Shown: positions 7,404 through 17,049 of the stretch, in pieces
How positions within the stretch are numbered: position 1 is the first letter of the stretch
Layout: each line of letters begins with the position of its first letter
Source of the DNA: DTKD01 sp050948905
GTDB taxonomy: Bacteria > Armatimonadota > UBA5829
Direction: 5' to 3'
Assembly (NCBI GenBank): GCA_050948905.1
Contig: JBMNES010000001.1
Span: 1,736,001-1,800,000, forward strand
DNA length: 64,000 bases
Program-made: the position numbers and the translations under genes
The notes under the pieces: model-generated
The model's input: only the letters and a program-made list of their open reading frames with translations
What the model was told of the DNA's origin: nothing
Databases searched by the model: none

Positions 7404-9563
7404 CTACTCAAAAAAATGCGTCTCAGTCGTCCTGGACAAATCCCGTATCGAATGCCCACACACAACCGAATCCACGATCTTCCCGTTCACAGTCCTATAA
7501 TAACAGGCCCTCGAGTCCGTGTTGAAATTATCGAAGCTGAGCTTCTCGCCGGGCGCATCTGACAGTGCGAAGTAGTCCACTTTTCCACCGCCGAAGCCAA
7601 TAGCCAGCGCTACACCTTCTCCTCCACTCATCGGAACATACTCCACGCTTTTCACCGGACAATTTGCCGCTTCAGGTGTCGGGTAGAACACATAGGCCAG
7701 CCTGGTCACTCCGGCCTGCTCTTTTTTATAAACTGGTGTGGGGATAGGCCTGCAGCCATAATCAGTGAACCGAATCCAACCCTGCACTACCGGATCTTCC
7801 TGTCCAGCTATCACATCCACCGACAAGGAATCATCTTTCGCAGGGCATATCGTCAAATTCGCACCCTGGTCGTCGGTCGAGCGTACTGCATTGGTTTTCT
7901 TATCTACCTCGACCTCGCTCACATCCAAATGGAACATACTCTCATATCTATGCGGCTTGTCGTCTCCAGGGGTCAGCTTGTCCACCACTATCCAGTAATC
8001 CGGCTTAACGAAGAACACACTCCTCTCGTGCTCCACTTTTATCAAGCTATCCCCTGCGTAACCATCAGCATATACGCTTGATGCATAATCATATTTGTCA
8101 CCAGTCGCCCATTTAATCGGCATCGGCTTCGACAGCACATATTCCTGCCGTGGCCGACCCTTGCGATGCTGCTCACAGCCATCGACCATTATCGTATTAT
8201 GTGCTCTCGTTGATAGCACATATTTCCGCCATTGCGAGCTATCGTAAGGATAGTTGCCGGGGTCGATCAGCATATACTTGCCATAGGCGTAGATCACAAA
8301 ACTGAGTGCGTCCTCGTGCTGGTGCCCATACCCAAACGGGCCAGCGTCAAATAGCATATACCGCGCATCCGCATCCCACCCGGACCGCATAATTATATGC
8401 CCTGAAAATGGCAGTGCAATAGAATCCACTGCGGGTTTTGTGCCTTCTTTGCCGAGTGTCGCCAGCCACAGATAGTCTTTCCTATCAGGGAAATAGGTCA
8501 GCCCCTTCCGAGCCTGGCCCTTGACATTGGTCAAGCCTGCATCGTTCAGCCCCGGCAGATACCCGTTCGGCATTGATGCGTAGAGGTTATAATCAAACAT
8601 TCTCTCCATCTTCGCAACATAACTCTCAGGCATAGCTATCCCGTTCACATTCGCCACTTCCCACGCCATAGAGAAGTTATCGAGCGAGACCTGATGATAC
8701 ATCGTCGACAGCTCTATCTGCGCGCCGTCCGGATAAACCTGCTTATCCAACTCCACAAGCAGCCGATCCGTAGCAACTTCTCTCCACTGCTCGGCCTCTT
8801 TGAACTCAGGGAACAGCACCCCGACGTGCATCAGACCGTTGCATTCCATCGTCAACCAGTTCGCTGTCGTGGGATATTTCACCAACTGCCGGGCGTGTTC
8901 CACCATCGACTTGACCATAGTCACCATAGCCTCGTCAGTGAAAGAGGGAGAGTGTACAAACAGATAGAACGCCGCCGGCCAGGTCTGGCCCATTCGTATG
9001 CCTTGCTCGATAGTCCGCCACAGCACTCCGCGATTACCGCTTTCGTTTTCCGGTATCGGGCACTGCTTCACCCAATCGGTCATCTGATAAACGAACTCTT
9101 CAGCGTATTTTTCCTCGCCAGTCGCCAGATACGCCAAGCCCAGCGTCGTCCAAAACGGGTGCCGATTTAACTGAAACGGCCATTCACGATAGTTTATAGG
9201 GTCCAGGCTCCAGTCGATTCTACCGTCATATTTGTGATAGACTCCCACGCTCGGCAAATCCCGCTGCAGAATCCGGTCAGCCTGCCGGGTATCGGTCTTA
9301 TCGGTGCGCTTGCCGCGAGGAAGACCAGCCAGCCAATCCGGCTTCCAAACTGGTTTTTTGCGGCCCCTCAAATACTCAGCAAACTCGTGCTTTGCGCCTT
9401 CAATATCCGATGCACTAATCGCCGCCTTAACCTTCTCCAAGCCAGCAGAATCCAGGTTCATCGCATCAAAAAACTCAGCGTCCGTGATTCTCGGCCCTTC
9501 TACATTCGCAAACCCTGCATTTACAAGCATCAATGTAAACACTATCATCACCACTACTCTCAT
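7404..9563 (-). CDS. Secreted heparinase II/III-family polysaccharide lyase-like protein
   Basis: 719 residues with an N-terminal signal peptide (VVVMIVFTLMLVNAGFA). The first half is an alpha-toroid as in heparinase II/III and alginate lyases (REWPFQLNRHPFW, WRTIEQGIRMG). The second is the beta-sandwich heparinase II/III-like domain, with FGYGHQHEDALSF and the DPGNYPYDSSQWR segment. Such enzymes cleave uronic-acid-containing polysaccharides by beta-elimination; the exact substrate cannot be read. ATG at 9561-9563 is preferred over an upstream in-frame ATG because AGGAAG lies 7 bases before it and the signal peptide then starts correctly. Monocistronic on the minus strand. Confidence 0.85.
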   Translation of the reverse strand: MRVVVMIVFTLMLVNAGFANVEGPRITDAEFFDAMNLDSAGLEKVKAAISASDIEGAKHEFAEYLRGRKKPVWKPDWLAGLPRGKRTDKTDTRQADRILQRDLPSVGVYHKYDGRIDWSLDPINYREWPFQLNRHPFWTTLGLAYLATGEEKYAEEFVYQMTDWVKQCPIPENESGNRGVLWRTIEQGIRMGQTWPAAFYLFVHSPSFTDEAMVTMVKSMVEHARQLVKYPTTANWLTMECNGLMHVGVLFPEFKEAEQWREVATDRLLVELDKQVYPDGAQIELSTMYHQVSLDNFSMAWEVANVNGIAMPESYVAKMERMFDYNLYASMPNGYLPGLNDAGLTNVKGQARKGLTYFPDRKDYLWLATLGKEGTKPAVDSIALPFSGHIIMRSGWDADARYMLFDAGPFGYGHQHEDALSFVIYAYGKYMLIDPGNYPYDSSQWRKYVLSTRAHNTIMVDGCEQHRKGRPRQEYVLSKPMPIKWATGDKYDYASSVYADGYAGDSLIKVEHERSVFFVKPDYWIVVDKLTPGDDKPHRYESMFHLDVSEVEVDKKTNAVRSTDDQGANLTICPAKDDSLSVDVIAGQEDPVVQGWIRFTDYGCRPIPTPVYKKEQAGVTRLAYVFYPTPEAANCPVKSVEYVPMSGGEGVALAIGFGGGKVDYFALSDAPGEKLSFDNFNTDSRACYYRTVNGKIVDSVVCGHSIRDLSRTTETHFFE

Positions 9564-9601
9564 TTCGCACTTCCTGGTCAATGTCATACTGCCTCATACG
9601 C

Positions 9602-9632
9602 AAAAATGGCCCCGGATTCCTCCGAGGCCATT
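9602..9632 (-). terminator. Rho-independent terminator after the ABC ATPase gene
   Basis: Minus-strand hairpin (stem arms 9605-9616 and 9621-9632 with one mismatch, 4-base loop) followed by TTTTT (9602-9606). It lies 24 bp after the ABC ATPase stop. Confidence 0.85.
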
Positions 9633-9655
9633 GGAAATCAGACGTCAAGATCCGA

Positions 9656-10762
9656 TCAGTAGATCGCTTCTTCAGTCTCCTTATCAAAAACGTGGGTCTT
9701 TGCCATATCCAATATCAGTTCCATCTCGGCGCCGTCTTTTGCCTGAGATTCAGCCTTGATGCTGGCAACGATATCGTGATCCCCGCAGCTCAGATACATT
9801 GTGACGATGTTTCCCATAGGCTCCGTCACATCCACGACTGCTTTGATAGTATTATCAGGGGTCGCTTCTATGATGTTTCCCAGCGCTTTATCGAAGATGT
9901 CCTCCGGGCGCACGCCAAAGATCACATCTTTTCCAACATAATCGGCCAGCAGCTTGGCCTTGTCGGCCGGTGGCTTCACGGTGAAAAATCCTGCGTCAAT
10001 TCCATATCCATCTGCGCCGTTGGTTATCTTTGCATTGATGAAGTTCATCGAGGGCGTCCCGATAAACCCAGCCACAAACACATTAGCCGGAGTATTATAC
10101 AATCCAAGCGGGGAATCAACCTGCTGCACGACTCCATCCTTCATAACCACAATGCGATCGCCCATCGTCATCGCTTCTACCTGGTCGTGGGTTACGTATA
10201 TAGTCGTGATTCCGAGCCTTCGGTGCAGTTTAATCAACTCCGCACGGGTCTGCACTCGCAGTTTTGCGTCAAGGTTGGAGAGGGGTTCGTCCATAAGGAA
10301 GACCTTAGGCTCCCGCACAATCGCCCTTCCAAGAGCGACTCTCTGCCGCTGTCCGCCCGAAAGCTGTTTCGGTTTACGATTCAGCAAATCCGCCAGCCCC
10401 AAGAGGTCTGCTGCTTCCTTAACCCGCGCCTGGATCTGCTCTTTAGGCAGCTTACGCAGTTTCAAACCAAACGCCATATTATCGTACACGCTCATATGCG
10501 GATACAAAGCGTAGTTCTGAAACACCATCGCGATGTCGCGGTCTTTCGGAGAGACATCGTTGACCAGGCGGTCTCCGATATAAATCTCGCCTTCAGTCGC
10601 TTCCTCAAGGCCCGCTATCATCCTCAGGGCCGTGGTCTTACCGCAGCCCGAAGGCCCGACAAGCACCAGAAATTCTTTATCCTTAATCTCAAGGTTCATA
10701 CTGTTGACCGCGATTACACTCTTAAATGTCTTGGTCAGTTCTTTGATGACGACCTGCGCCAT
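9656..10762 (-). CDS. MalK/UgpC-type sugar ABC transporter ATP-binding protein
   Basis: 368 residues. Cytosolic ATPase of carbohydrate uptake ABC systems (CUT1 type), often shared by several transporters. The Walker A GPSGCGKTT is near residues 37-45, the signature LSGGQRQRVALGRA near 134-147, Walker B FLMDEPLSNLDAKLR follows it, and the switch histidine is in YVTHDQ. A C-terminal TOBE/OB-type regulatory domain starts near residue 240. ATG at 10760-10762 has GGAGGA 8 bases upstream, so the 13 extra upstream codons are left out. No permease or binding protein is adjacent, which fits a shared ATPase. A terminator follows. Confidence 0.9.
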   Translation of the reverse strand: MAQVVIKELTKTFKSVIAVNSMNLEIKDKEFLVLVGPSGCGKTTALRMIAGLEEATEGEIYIGDRLVNDVSPKDRDIAMVFQNYALYPHMSVYDNMAFGLKLRKLPKEQIQARVKEAADLLGLADLLNRKPKQLSGGQRQRVALGRAIVREPKVFLMDEPLSNLDAKLRVQTRAELIKLHRRLGITTIYVTHDQVEAMTMGDRIVVMKDGVVQQVDSPLGLYNTPANVFVAGFIGTPSMNFINAKITNGADGYGIDAGFFTVKPPADKAKLLADYVGKDVIFGVRPEDIFDKALGNIIEATPDNTIKAVVDVTEPMGNIVTMYLSCGDHDIVASIKAESQAKDGAEMELILDMAKTHVFDKETEEAIY

Positions 10763-10952
10763 ACGATGCTTCCTCCGTTCTTCGCTCCGGGCCAGCCCCA
10801 AATATGCCGAAGCGGCTACATATCAATACGCTCATACGAGCAAAACCCCGGGGCTGGGGTGTATTCAAATTATATGAAGAGCTACCTTTCCTGTCAATCA
10901 AATAAGCTACCCTCCACTAACCGGCAAAATCTCCCCTTCTCCCCAAACCTGC

Positions 10953-10958
10953 TATAAT
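10953..10958 (+). promoter_or_regulatory. Extended -10 box of mnmG
   Basis: TGCTATAAT (TG at 10950-10951, TATAAT at 10953-10958) ends 9 bases before the mnmG ATG; no -35 match and no Shine-Dalgarno. A transcript starting 6-7 bases later would have a leader of only 2-4 bases. Confidence 0.6.
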
Positions 10959-10967
10959 AAAATAGTA

Positions 10968-12836
10968 ATGCAAACCTACCAAGTCATAATCGTCGGGGCA
11001 GGGCACGCCGGTTGCGAGGCAGCGTTGGCGTCGGCTCGAATGGGCCTTGAAACCCTGCTTCTGACAATAAATATGGACACCATCGGCCTGATGGCCTGCA
11101 ACTGCAGCCTCGGCGGCCCAGCGAAGGGTAATCTGGTGCGTGAGATCGACGCGATGGGCGGTGAGCAGGCGCTTGCCACCGACGCCACCCTCACGCACAT
11201 CCGGATGCTCAACACCGGCAAAGGCCCTGCGGTTCGAGCATTACGTGCACAGGTAGATAAGAAACTCTACGAGAGCTACTTTAGGCGAGTGATGATGGCC
11301 CAACCCGGTCTTGACATCAGGCAGGCCATGGTCGAGGATATTGCTCAACGTAGCAACTCGAAACTCATAGTCACCACTCAAACAGGCATCAAATACGCCG
11401 CGCAGTGTGTGATCGTAACCACCGGTACGTTCTTAAACGGCTTAATTCACATCGGCGAAACCCAGATATCCGCCGGCAGGGCAGGGGAGTTCGCCGCTAA
11501 GTCTCTTTCCGACAGCCTAAGAAATCTCGGATTCGAGCTTGGCAGGCTCAAAACTGGGACAACAGCCCGCATTGACAAAAAGAGCATCGATTATTCCAAA
11601 TGCGAGAGGCAGGACTCAGAGCCAGACGCAGGCCCGTTCTCGTTTATGCGAACGGCTGGCTACGATAACGCCGACTCCCAACTGCCGTGTTTCCTCACCT
11701 ACACAAACGACGAGACCCGCGACATTATTATCCGCAACCTCGAGCGATCCGCTATGTACGGCGGCCGAATCGAGGGCGTCGGGCCGAGATATTGCCCTTC
11801 CATAGAGGACAAGCTCGTCAAGTTCCCCGACAAGCGCCGCCACCAGATATTCCTTGAACAGGAAGGCTGGAACACCGACGAGATTTATGTGCAGGGAATG
11901 TCGACAAGCCTGCCGGAGGACGTGCAAATCCAGGCTTTGCGCACGATTCCCGGCCTTGAGCAGTGCCGGATGATCCGCCCGGGCTATGCAATAGAATACG
12001 ATTTCGCCCCTCCAACCCAGCTAAAGCCGTCGTTAGAGACCAAACTCGTCGAGGGTCTGTTCTTCGCCGGTCAAATTAACGGCACTTCAGGCTACGAGGA
12101 AGCTGCTGCGCAGGGCCTTATGGCCGCGATCAACGCAGCCCAGCTCATCAGAGGCAGGGAGCCGATTGTAATTCGTCGAGACCAGGGCTACATCGGCGTG
12201 TTGATCGACGACCTCGTCACCAAGGGCGTCAGCGACCCCTACAGGCTTCTGACCTCCAGAGCCGAATACAGACTGCTGCTGCGACAGGATAACGCCGATC
12301 AGAGACTGACCCCTATCGGCAGGCAGGTCGGTCTCGTCTCCGATGAACGTTGGGAACGCTTCCAGACGAAGCAGGCGATGGTCGAAAAAGAGCACATCCG
12401 CCTGGCCAACACCTATCTCCGGCCTTCTGATACTCAGCAGACCGAAGCACTCGGCATACAGATCAACGGCCGCAGCATCTCTCTCGAAGAGATTCTACGC
12501 AGACCGGACATCCAATACAGCGACATCGCACGGGCAGTGCCCAACGGTGAGGTGCCTCCGGACGTCGCAGAGCAGGTAGAAATCTGTGTCAAATATATGG
12601 GCTACATTGAGCGGCAGGAGGCTCAGGTTCAACAGGCCAGAAAACTTGAGGAGAAGCCGATACCCCAGGCCATAGACTACGCCGAGATCAGGGCGCTTTC
12701 GCGGGAGGCTGCCGAAAAGCTGGCCCGCGTACGTCCGACCACTCTCGGGCAGGCGTCACGAATCCCAGGCGTAACCCCTGCCGACGTCGCCATCCTCGCG
12801 GTGAGCATAGCCAACAGCCGCGGGCAAGAGAACTGA
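10968..12836 (+). CDS. mnmG: tRNA uridine-34 carboxymethylaminomethyl-modifying enzyme MnmG (GidA)
   Basis: 622 residues, the usual length. With MnmE it installs the cmnm5 group on the wobble uridine of tRNAs, using FAD, folate and glycine. The FAD-binding GAGHAGCEAA is at residues 9-18. NCSLGGPAKG (around 45) and TGTFLNG, GRLKTGT and CPSIEDKLVKFPD segments are family hallmarks; the C-terminal helical MnmE-binding domain is complete. rsmG follows by 1 base, as in many genomes. The ATG at 10968 aligns with the family N-terminus but has no Shine-Dalgarno and sits just after a TATAAT, so it is probably read from a leaderless mRNA. Confidence 0.95.
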   Translation: MQTYQVIIVGAGHAGCEAALASARMGLETLLLTINMDTIGLMACNCSLGGPAKGNLVREIDAMGGEQALATDATLTHIRMLNTGKGPAVRALRAQVDKKLYESYFRRVMMAQPGLDIRQAMVEDIAQRSNSKLIVTTQTGIKYAAQCVIVTTGTFLNGLIHIGETQISAGRAGEFAAKSLSDSLRNLGFELGRLKTGTTARIDKKSIDYSKCERQDSEPDAGPFSFMRTAGYDNADSQLPCFLTYTNDETRDIIIRNLERSAMYGGRIEGVGPRYCPSIEDKLVKFPDKRRHQIFLEQEGWNTDEIYVQGMSTSLPEDVQIQALRTIPGLEQCRMIRPGYAIEYDFAPPTQLKPSLETKLVEGLFFAGQINGTSGYEEAAAQGLMAAINAAQLIRGREPIVIRRDQGYIGVLIDDLVTKGVSDPYRLLTSRAEYRLLLRQDNADQRLTPIGRQVGLVSDERWERFQTKQAMVEKEHIRLANTYLRPSDTQQTEALGIQINGRSISLEEILRRPDIQYSDIARAVPNGEVPPDVAEQVEICVKYMGYIERQEAQVQQARKLEEKPIPQAIDYAEIRALSREAAEKLARVRPTTLGQASRIPGVTPADVAILAVSIANSRGQEN

Positions 12837-12837
12837 C

Positions 12838-13578
12838 GTGGTGAATTCCGACAGCGCATTTCTACCCATCGAACTGCTCCGATCAGGTGCTGCAGAGTTG
12901 GGTATTCAGCTCGACGATTTGCAAATCTATCAGCTTGACCAATTTGCCCGCCTGCTCGTCGAAACTAACAAAACTCTCAATCTTACTCGCATCACCCAGC
13001 CCGATCAGATAGTCACAGGCCACTACCTCGACTCGCTTTCCTGTTTGACGGCGGTTAAAATCAAGAAGGAGGCGACCATTCTCGATATAGGCACAGGGGC
13101 GGGCTTTCCTGGCGTTCCCATAAAAATCGCCCGCCCTGACCTAGATGTCACGCTTATGGATTCATCCGGCAAGAAGCTCAAGTTCATAGACGATGCTATT
13201 GCCGCCCTCGGCCTTTCCGACATTCGAACTATCAATGCTCGCGCAGAAAACGCTGGAAAAGACCCTGCACACCGTGAAAAATACGACATCGCCATCGCCC
13301 GCGCTCTTGCGGATATGAAGGCCCTGGTGGAACTGTGTCTGCCTTTAGTAAAGGTCGGCGGCTCGCTTATAGCACAAAAAAGTGAGGCATCCGACGAAGA
13401 AATCGATCTCGCCCGCCCGCTAATCGGTCAACTCGGCGGCTCGATAGAGAAGGTAAGCCAGGTCACGATCCCGAAGGAGAATATCACTCGCCGGCTGGTA
13501 GTAGTCGCGAAAAATCGCCCAACCCCGCCGGACTTTCCCAGACCATATTCTAAAATCATAAAATCAAAATCACGATAG
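12838..13578 (+). CDS. rsmG: 16S rRNA (guanine-527-N7)-methyltransferase RsmG (GidB)
   Basis: 246 residues. SAM-dependent methylation of G527 in 16S rRNA. The SAM-binding segment ILDIGTGAGFPGVPIKI is near residue 80. The LTRITQPDQIVTGHYLDSL part before it, and VARALADMK-like text after it, are typical of the family. It starts with GTG (12838, or the next codon, also GTG) 1 base after the mnmG stop, so the two are co-transcribed and coupled. The C-terminus has an extra basic tail of about 20 residues ending in KIIKSKSR. Confidence 0.93.
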   Translation: MVNSDSAFLPIELLRSGAAELGIQLDDLQIYQLDQFARLLVETNKTLNLTRITQPDQIVTGHYLDSLSCLTAVKIKKEATILDIGTGAGFPGVPIKIARPDLDVTLMDSSGKKLKFIDDAIAALGLSDIRTINARAENAGKDPAHREKYDIAIARALADMKALVELCLPLVKVGGSLIAQKSEASDEEIDLARPLIGQLGGSIEKVSQVTIPKENITRRLVVVAKNRPTPPDFPRPYSKIIKSKSR

Positions 13579-13624
13579 GCACAGCAGCCCTACCTCGGAC
13601 CGCTGACACAAAGGAGAAAAGAAA

Positions 13625-14818
13625 TTGGCTGACAAAACACCTGCAAAGCCCGGCATCGGCACTGCTGCCGTTTGGGCTGGAGAAAAAGCGCAGCGAGTTC
13701 ATAACGCGACGCAGGTCCCTGTAATAGTAAGCTCGGCTTACGGCTATGACGATATGCAGGAATGGTATGACGTTGCAATAGGCAACAAACCCGGCCACAT
13801 CTACGGCCGCAATACCAATCCCACCGTAACCGCGTTTGAGGATAAGATCAAGGCGCTCGAAGGCGCGGAGGCCGCCACCAGCTTTGCAACTGGAATGGCC
13901 GCAGTCAGCAATTCGATTTATACGTTCATCAGGCCAGGGGATCGCGTCGTCTCCATAAAGGATTCATACGGCGGCACCCACCGATTATTTACCGAGTTTC
14001 TGCCGAACATCAATGTCGATGTCAAGTTGTGTGACACAGGCGACCACGAGGAGCTGGAGCGCGAAATCGCCCGTGGATGTAAGATCGTCTATCTTGAGAC
14101 CCCCACCAACCCGATGGTGAAAATCACTGACATCGAGCGCATCTCCAAAGCGGCAAAGGCGGTCGGGGCGTTGCTAATAGTCGACAACACTATGGCCACC
14201 CCGATTCTCCAGCGACCGTTGGAGTTGGGCGCGGACTTGTCTTTGCACAGCGCGACCAAATATCTCGGTGGACATGCCGATGCTCTAGGCGGTGCGGTTT
14301 GCGGTAGAAAAGAGCTTATCTCAGCGATTCATCACTATCGCGAGATCAACGGTTCGACGCTGGCTCCGTGGGACGCCTATCTGCTGCTTAGGGGAATGAA
14401 GACTCTCAAGCTAAGGGTTATGCAGCAGTGCGAGAGCGCCAAAACACTGGCAGCATATTTGCAGACCCAGGATATGGTCGAAGAAGTCCATTATCCCGGC
14501 TTATCAAGCCATCTGCACCACGACGTTGCTGCGCGTCAAATGAGCGATTTCGGCGCGATGTTGAGCTTTGCTTTGAAAGGTGGAATGGAATCGGCTTCGA
14601 TTCTGCTGCCTAAGCTACAATATGCCAACCGCGCAGCGAACCTCGGCGCAGTCGAGACCACCTACGGCCCTGCGCGAACCACCAGCCACGTCGAGTGCAC
14701 CGTAGAAGAGCGCAAGGCACTCGGCATCGCGGATGGATTGGTCAGGCTATCCGTCGGCATAGAAGACACCGAAGACCTGATCGCCGACCTCGACCAGGCA
14801 TTTTCATATCTGAAATAG
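13625..14818 (+). CDS. Cys/Met-metabolism PLP enzyme (cystathionine gamma-synthase/lyase family)
   Basis: 397 residues, fold-type I. The family catalyses gamma- or beta-replacement/elimination on homoserine esters, cystathionine or methionine. YGRNTNPT (60-67) binds the phosphate of the partner PLP, DNTMATP contains the PLP-pyridine aspartate, and SATKYLGGHAD carries the Schiff-base Lys212. The start is TTG, supported by AAGGAG 6 bases before. The gene stands alone after rsmG, and a cysE gene is 20 kb away. Sequence alone does not separate synthase, gamma-lyase and O-acetylhomoserine sulfhydrylase roles. Confidence 0.88.
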   Translation: MADKTPAKPGIGTAAVWAGEKAQRVHNATQVPVIVSSAYGYDDMQEWYDVAIGNKPGHIYGRNTNPTVTAFEDKIKALEGAEAATSFATGMAAVSNSIYTFIRPGDRVVSIKDSYGGTHRLFTEFLPNINVDVKLCDTGDHEELEREIARGCKIVYLETPTNPMVKITDIERISKAAKAVGALLIVDNTMATPILQRPLELGADLSLHSATKYLGGHADALGGAVCGRKELISAIHHYREINGSTLAPWDAYLLLRGMKTLKLRVMQQCESAKTLAAYLQTQDMVEEVHYPGLSSHLHHDVAARQMSDFGAMLSFALKGGMESASILLPKLQYANRAANLGAVETTYGPARTTSHVECTVEERKALGIADGLVRLSVGIEDTEDLIADLDQAFSYLK

Positions 14819-14835
14819 CGACCGATGATTCCGAT

Positions 14836-14861
14836 AGGCGGCGATCTCCGAATCGCCGCCT
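14836..14861 (+). repeat. GGCGGCGAT palindrome after the PLP enzyme gene
   Basis: Ten-base perfect arms (14836-14845 and 14852-14861) around a 6-base loop, 17 bp after a stop codon. Same family as 7241-7306. It lacks a T-tract, so termination is possible but not shown. Just after it, 14873-14906 is a run of short CCAACTTCCAATCT-type direct repeats. Confidence 0.65.
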
Positions 14862-14977
14862 GATAACCAATCCCAACTTCCAATCTCCAACCTCCAACTT
14901 CCAAACCGTCTCGGCCAATCTTTTCTCGATACGAAACCGGCCCCTGCGCACGCTCCGTCGCCTTTTCCTTCCCCTTC

Positions 14978-15007
14978 TTGTATTACTCAGCCATTGAGTG
15001 ATAGACT
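14978..15007 (+). promoter_or_regulatory. Possible promoter of the GH172-galK operon
   Basis: TTGTAT (14978-14983), 18-bp spacer, TAGACT (15002-15007), 30 bases before the first ATG. Matches are moderate only. Confidence 0.35.
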
Positions 15008-15037
15008 CTATCAAGTGAACATTTGGAGGATAGTAAA

Positions 15038-17047
15038 ATGAGGCCAGGCATTGCACTTTTCACAATTCTCTTTATAATAACCGCTCTGCCGTGCGCGGCG
15101 GAGACTCTCACGTACGTCGACCTTGTCAACAGGCTTACCGACCTGGAGGCTCTCGCGGTCCTGCCTGCTCAGGGCGAGACCTGCGCACAGTGGTCCAGCT
15201 ACGACAGGGCCAGCAAATACGACGAGCAGACCGGCAAATACCTCGGCTGGGACGCCAACTGGGACGGTATGGGCATCATCCGCAAAGAGGGCGATACGCT
15301 CGTATTCGCCGAGATGGAAGGCCCCGGCTGCATCTGGCGAATATGGTCGGCGATGGCAAAACAGGGTCACGTGAAGATATATCTGGACGGAGCGACTGAG
15401 CCTGTAGTCGACCTGCCATTTGACGGCTACTTCAACCTGCAAAACCCGCCGTTCGACTACCCCGGCCTGGTGCACACAACTGCTCAGGGTCGCAACTGTT
15501 ACGTGCCGATTCCGTATCAAAAGTCGTGTAAAATCGTAGGCGAAAAAGACTGGGGAGCATATTTCGAGTTTAACTATACGACATTTCCCAAAGGCACAAT
15601 AGTCCCCACATTTAAGCGGGATCTTTCGCAGCAGGAAGCCGATGCGCTCAAAAAAGCCAGCGTATTTCTCACTAAAAAGCTCGGCACAGACCCCGCTGAT
15701 CGCTCGAAAAAGACCGTTATCGCCCCGGTGATTGACGCCGCGCCGGGCCAAACGATCACGGTGGCTCGAATAAAAGGTCCAAACGCAATAACCAGCCTCC
15801 ACGCTATGATCAACTCCAAAAAGCACTCAGAGGCTCAACTTCGCAGTGTCATATTAAAGATATACTGGGACGGCGAAAAGCAGCCAAGCGTATGGTCACC
15901 GATCGGCGACTTCTTCGGCACCGCACCGGGGCTTAGCGAGTACAAATCCCTGACAATGGGCGTCACCCCAAACAGTGCGTATTCCTATTGGTATATGCCA
16001 TTCGATAAGGAAGCGGTAGTTGAGATCAAAAACGAGGGCCGTGAGAGATTCACCTCTCAGATGGTCATAACTTATTCCACGCTCTCCAAACCGCTCGACC
16101 AACTCGGACGATTCCATGCCAAATGGCACCGTGATGCGTTCCTGCCTAAAGAAGAGGAGAGATGGATCGACTGGACCGTGCTCAAAACCCAGGGACGCGG
16201 CCGATTCTGCGGTATGGCGCTTGAGGTATGGAACCCCAAAGGCGGATGGTGGGGTGAAGGCGACGAGAAGTGGTTTGTAGACGGCGAGAAGTTCCCGTCC
16301 ACGTTCGGCACCGGCTCAGAGGACTACTTCGGCTATGCCTGGTGCGACCCCAGCCTGTTCCAGAACGCCTACCACAACCAGACCCGCAACGACAATGACA
16401 ACAACTCCGATCACGTCTCTGTCAATCGCTGGCAGATAACTGAAAATATACCGTTCCAGAAATCATTCGATGGATATATCGAGAAATATTTCCTCAACGA
16501 CCGACCAACCCTCTATGCCTCCACCGTATATTGGTATCTTTCTCCCGGCGGAGTCGATCCGTATGGGCCTGTGCCGCTAAAGGATCGTCTGAACTGGTAT
16601 GTGCGGCCGGTAGTCAAAAAGAAACCGGGCATTGAAGAGGGAGAGGCTATGAAAGTGCTCTCAAAAACCGGCGGCACCGCCGAGATTCAGCGACTCGGCG
16701 AGAGATTCAGCGAGGAAGCTCACCTGTGGTGGATCGGCGCAAAACCCGGTGACACTCTCACTCTCGCACTGCCGATTCCCAAAAAGGGCAAATATACTAT
16801 CGCACTTGGTATGACTAAGGCCAGGGACTACGGCATCGTGCAATGGTCTATCGACGGCAAAAAGATCGGCGAGCCTATCGACCTCTATAACGACGGCGTG
16901 ATACCATTCGGTCCGGTCGAACTCGGAGTTGTAGAACTGACCAAGGGCGAGCATCAACTCACCGCCACCATCGTCGGCGCAAATGAAAGCGCTATAAAGA
17001 GCTACATGGTTGGATTGGATTACGTAAGTTATAAGGTGACTAAATAA
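15038..17047 (+). CDS. Secreted DUF2961/GH172-family protein
   Basis: 669 residues with a signal peptide (LFTILFIITALPCAAE). DUF2961 proteins are now glycoside hydrolase family 172, whose characterised members act on difructose dianhydride or D-arabinofuranan. Family segments seen are GCIWRIW, VDLPFDGYF, CYVPIPYQKSC and the highly conserved FGTGSEDYFGYAW near residue 425. The N-terminal region matches the jelly-roll core. An added C-terminal domain (about 555-669) looks like a beta-sandwich carbohydrate-binding module. ATG at 15038 has GGAGG 8 bases before it. First gene of a four-gene operon ending in galactokinase; the true sugar is unknown. Confidence 0.88.
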   Translation: MRPGIALFTILFIITALPCAAETLTYVDLVNRLTDLEALAVLPAQGETCAQWSSYDRASKYDEQTGKYLGWDANWDGMGIIRKEGDTLVFAEMEGPGCIWRIWSAMAKQGHVKIYLDGATEPVVDLPFDGYFNLQNPPFDYPGLVHTTAQGRNCYVPIPYQKSCKIVGEKDWGAYFEFNYTTFPKGTIVPTFKRDLSQQEADALKKASVFLTKKLGTDPADRSKKTVIAPVIDAAPGQTITVARIKGPNAITSLHAMINSKKHSEAQLRSVILKIYWDGEKQPSVWSPIGDFFGTAPGLSEYKSLTMGVTPNSAYSYWYMPFDKEAVVEIKNEGRERFTSQMVITYSTLSKPLDQLGRFHAKWHRDAFLPKEEERWIDWTVLKTQGRGRFCGMALEVWNPKGGWWGEGDEKWFVDGEKFPSTFGTGSEDYFGYAWCDPSLFQNAYHNQTRNDNDNNSDHVSVNRWQITENIPFQKSFDGYIEKYFLNDRPTLYASTVYWYLSPGGVDPYGPVPLKDRLNWYVRPVVKKKPGIEEGEAMKVLSKTGGTAEIQRLGERFSEEAHLWWIGAKPGDTLTLALPIPKKGKYTIALGMTKARDYGIVQWSIDGKKIGEPIDLYNDGVIPFGPVELGVVELTKGEHQLTATIVGANESAIKSYMVGLDYVSYKVTK

Positions 17048-17049
17048 CT

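Noticed and set aside
9581..10957. 458-codon open frame antisense to the ABC ATPase
   Set aside because: Opposite strand of a clear ATPase with terminator; His/Arg-rich shadow composition.
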